Origin: Pseudomonadota bacterium
Lineage (GTDB): Bacteria > Pseudomonadota > Alphaproteobacteria > Rhizobiales > Kaistiaceae
Assembly: GCA_023433185.1 (NCBI GenBank)
Contig: JAEZEN010000242.1
Location: forward strand, 1 to 5,483
DNA: 5,483 nt
Direction of reading: 5' to 3'
Positions 5,002-5,483 of this stretch are shown here, one piece after another. The position numbers and the translations under genes are program-made. The notes beneath the pieces are model-generated. The model saw only the letters and a program-made list of their open reading frames with translations. It searched no databases and was not told the origin of the DNA. Numbering within the stretch: the first letter of the stretch is position 1; each line of letters opens with the position of its first letter.

Positions 5002-5483
5002 CCGCTCGTCCCCTGGGGCCGAACGCATAGAGCCGGAACAGCTCGTTGGGGCTGGCATAGAGGCAGCGGCCTTCGGCGAAGCCGGCGGCGCGGCCGAGGT
5101 CGAGCCATGCGGCGTCGGTCTCGGGGTAGTCGCAGGCATGGACGTGGCGGTTGATCGACTCCCACTCGGAATCGCTGAAGTCCGCCCAGTCCGGCCGCTG
5201 GGCGTCCCAGCGCTCCAGCCACGCCTCCCGGCCCTCGTCGACCGGGCTCGCGTTCTCGTAGACGAGCAGGCGCCCCCGGCCGCCCACGGAGCGCCGGATG
5301 TGCCGCATCAGGTCGCGCTTGCCGGGGCCCCGCAGGTGATGCAGCGACAGTCCGATCCAGGCGATGTCCGCGGTGATCGTCCCGTCGGCCAGCGCAGCGA
5401 CGAAGTCGCCATGCGTCAGGGTCACGGGACAGGTCAGGGCTGAGGCCAGCGTGGCCGCGGCGCGGGCGAGGCCGGGCTCGGAC
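4985..5483 (-). CDS. Class I SAM-dependent methyltransferase (partial, N-terminus off the window)
   Basis: The frame is open to the right edge, giving 165 readable C-terminal residues that begin SEPGLARAAATLASALTCPV. An internal GTG at 5423-5425 is an apparent start, but the preceding residues continue the fold, so the gene is cut by the window edge. ADIAWIGLSLHHL matches the strand-4 region of class I methyltransferases, where a hydrophobic strand is followed by LHHL. GRLLVYENASPVDEG corresponds to strand 5 (the 'gG.lli.e' segment), and the ending CLYASPNELFRLYAFG is a typical C-terminal strand pair. The SAM-binding Gly motif I would lie upstream, out of view. The substrate is unknown. The stop lies inside the last codons of the OsmC gene, making a 17-bp convergent overlap. 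Confidence 0.8.
   Translation of the reverse strand, partial: SEPGLARAAATLASALTCPVTLTHGDFVAALADGTITADIAWIGLSLHHLRGPGKRDLMRHIRRSVGGRGRLLVYENASPVDEGREAWLERWDAQRPDWADFSDSEWESINRHVHACDYPETDAAWLDLGRAAGFAEGRCLYASPNELFRLYAFGPRGRAVRARP

Noticed and set aside
4450..5139. Minus-strand open frame (229 codons) over the OsmC gene
   Set aside because: It is antisense to OsmC, which has its two catalytic cysteines and a ribosome binding site.
5423..5425. GTG as a true start of the methyltransferase
   Set aside because: The frame stays open to the window edge with plausible protein sequence. A start here would remove the SAM-binding half of the fold.

Overview
This is a GC-rich, gene-dense chromosomal stretch, most likely from an alphaproteobacterium. 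The evidence is strong G/C bias at third codon positions, a LacI regulator facing an extended SDR gene, and the protein set overall. I cannot name a genus. I see no mobile element, CRISPR array, tRNA or rRNA, and no obvious sign of recent transfer.

Layout from left to right. The window opens with the last 43 codons of a probable TauE/SafE-type membrane exporter (+). One base after its stop lies the end of a standalone ModE-like winged-helix regulator (-, start at 514). Upstream of that on the same strand is a LacI-family repressor (-, 571-1659). A regulatory gap of about 200 bp separates the repressor from a divergent NAD(P)-dependent epimerase/dehydratase-like SDR (+, 1856-2836). The simplest reading is that the LacI protein controls the SDR gene and perhaps itself. 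Several imperfect dyads and a TTGACT box lie in the gap.

Behind the SDR gene is a 280-bp stretch with no protein gene. It is not empty. Two small hairpins follow the SDR stop. Further on there is a possible -35/-10 pair, three successive stem-loops, and a textbook intrinsic terminator with a C(UUCG)G loop and six T's. I read roughly 2948-3054 as a candidate small RNA of about 107 nt. This is the most interesting object in the window.

The right part holds five-gene-style housekeeping and stress functions in convergent and divergent pairs: a membrane-anchored SRPBCC protein (+, 3117-3746) that ends 4 bp from a glutathione S-transferase-like gene (-, 3751-4368), a divergent OsmC-like peroxiredoxin (+, 4495-5001), and the 3' part of a class I methyltransferase (-, running off the right edge) whose end overlaps OsmC by 17 bp. 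The GST and OsmC genes share a 126-bp divergent promoter region with several perfect inverted repeats, and both have thiol-based chemistry, so joint redox or xenobiotic-stress control is a reasonable inference.

No complete new multi-gene system is evident. The leads are the structured RNA, the SDR that lacks the usual catalytic Ser/Thr, and the dyads in the two divergent promoter regions.
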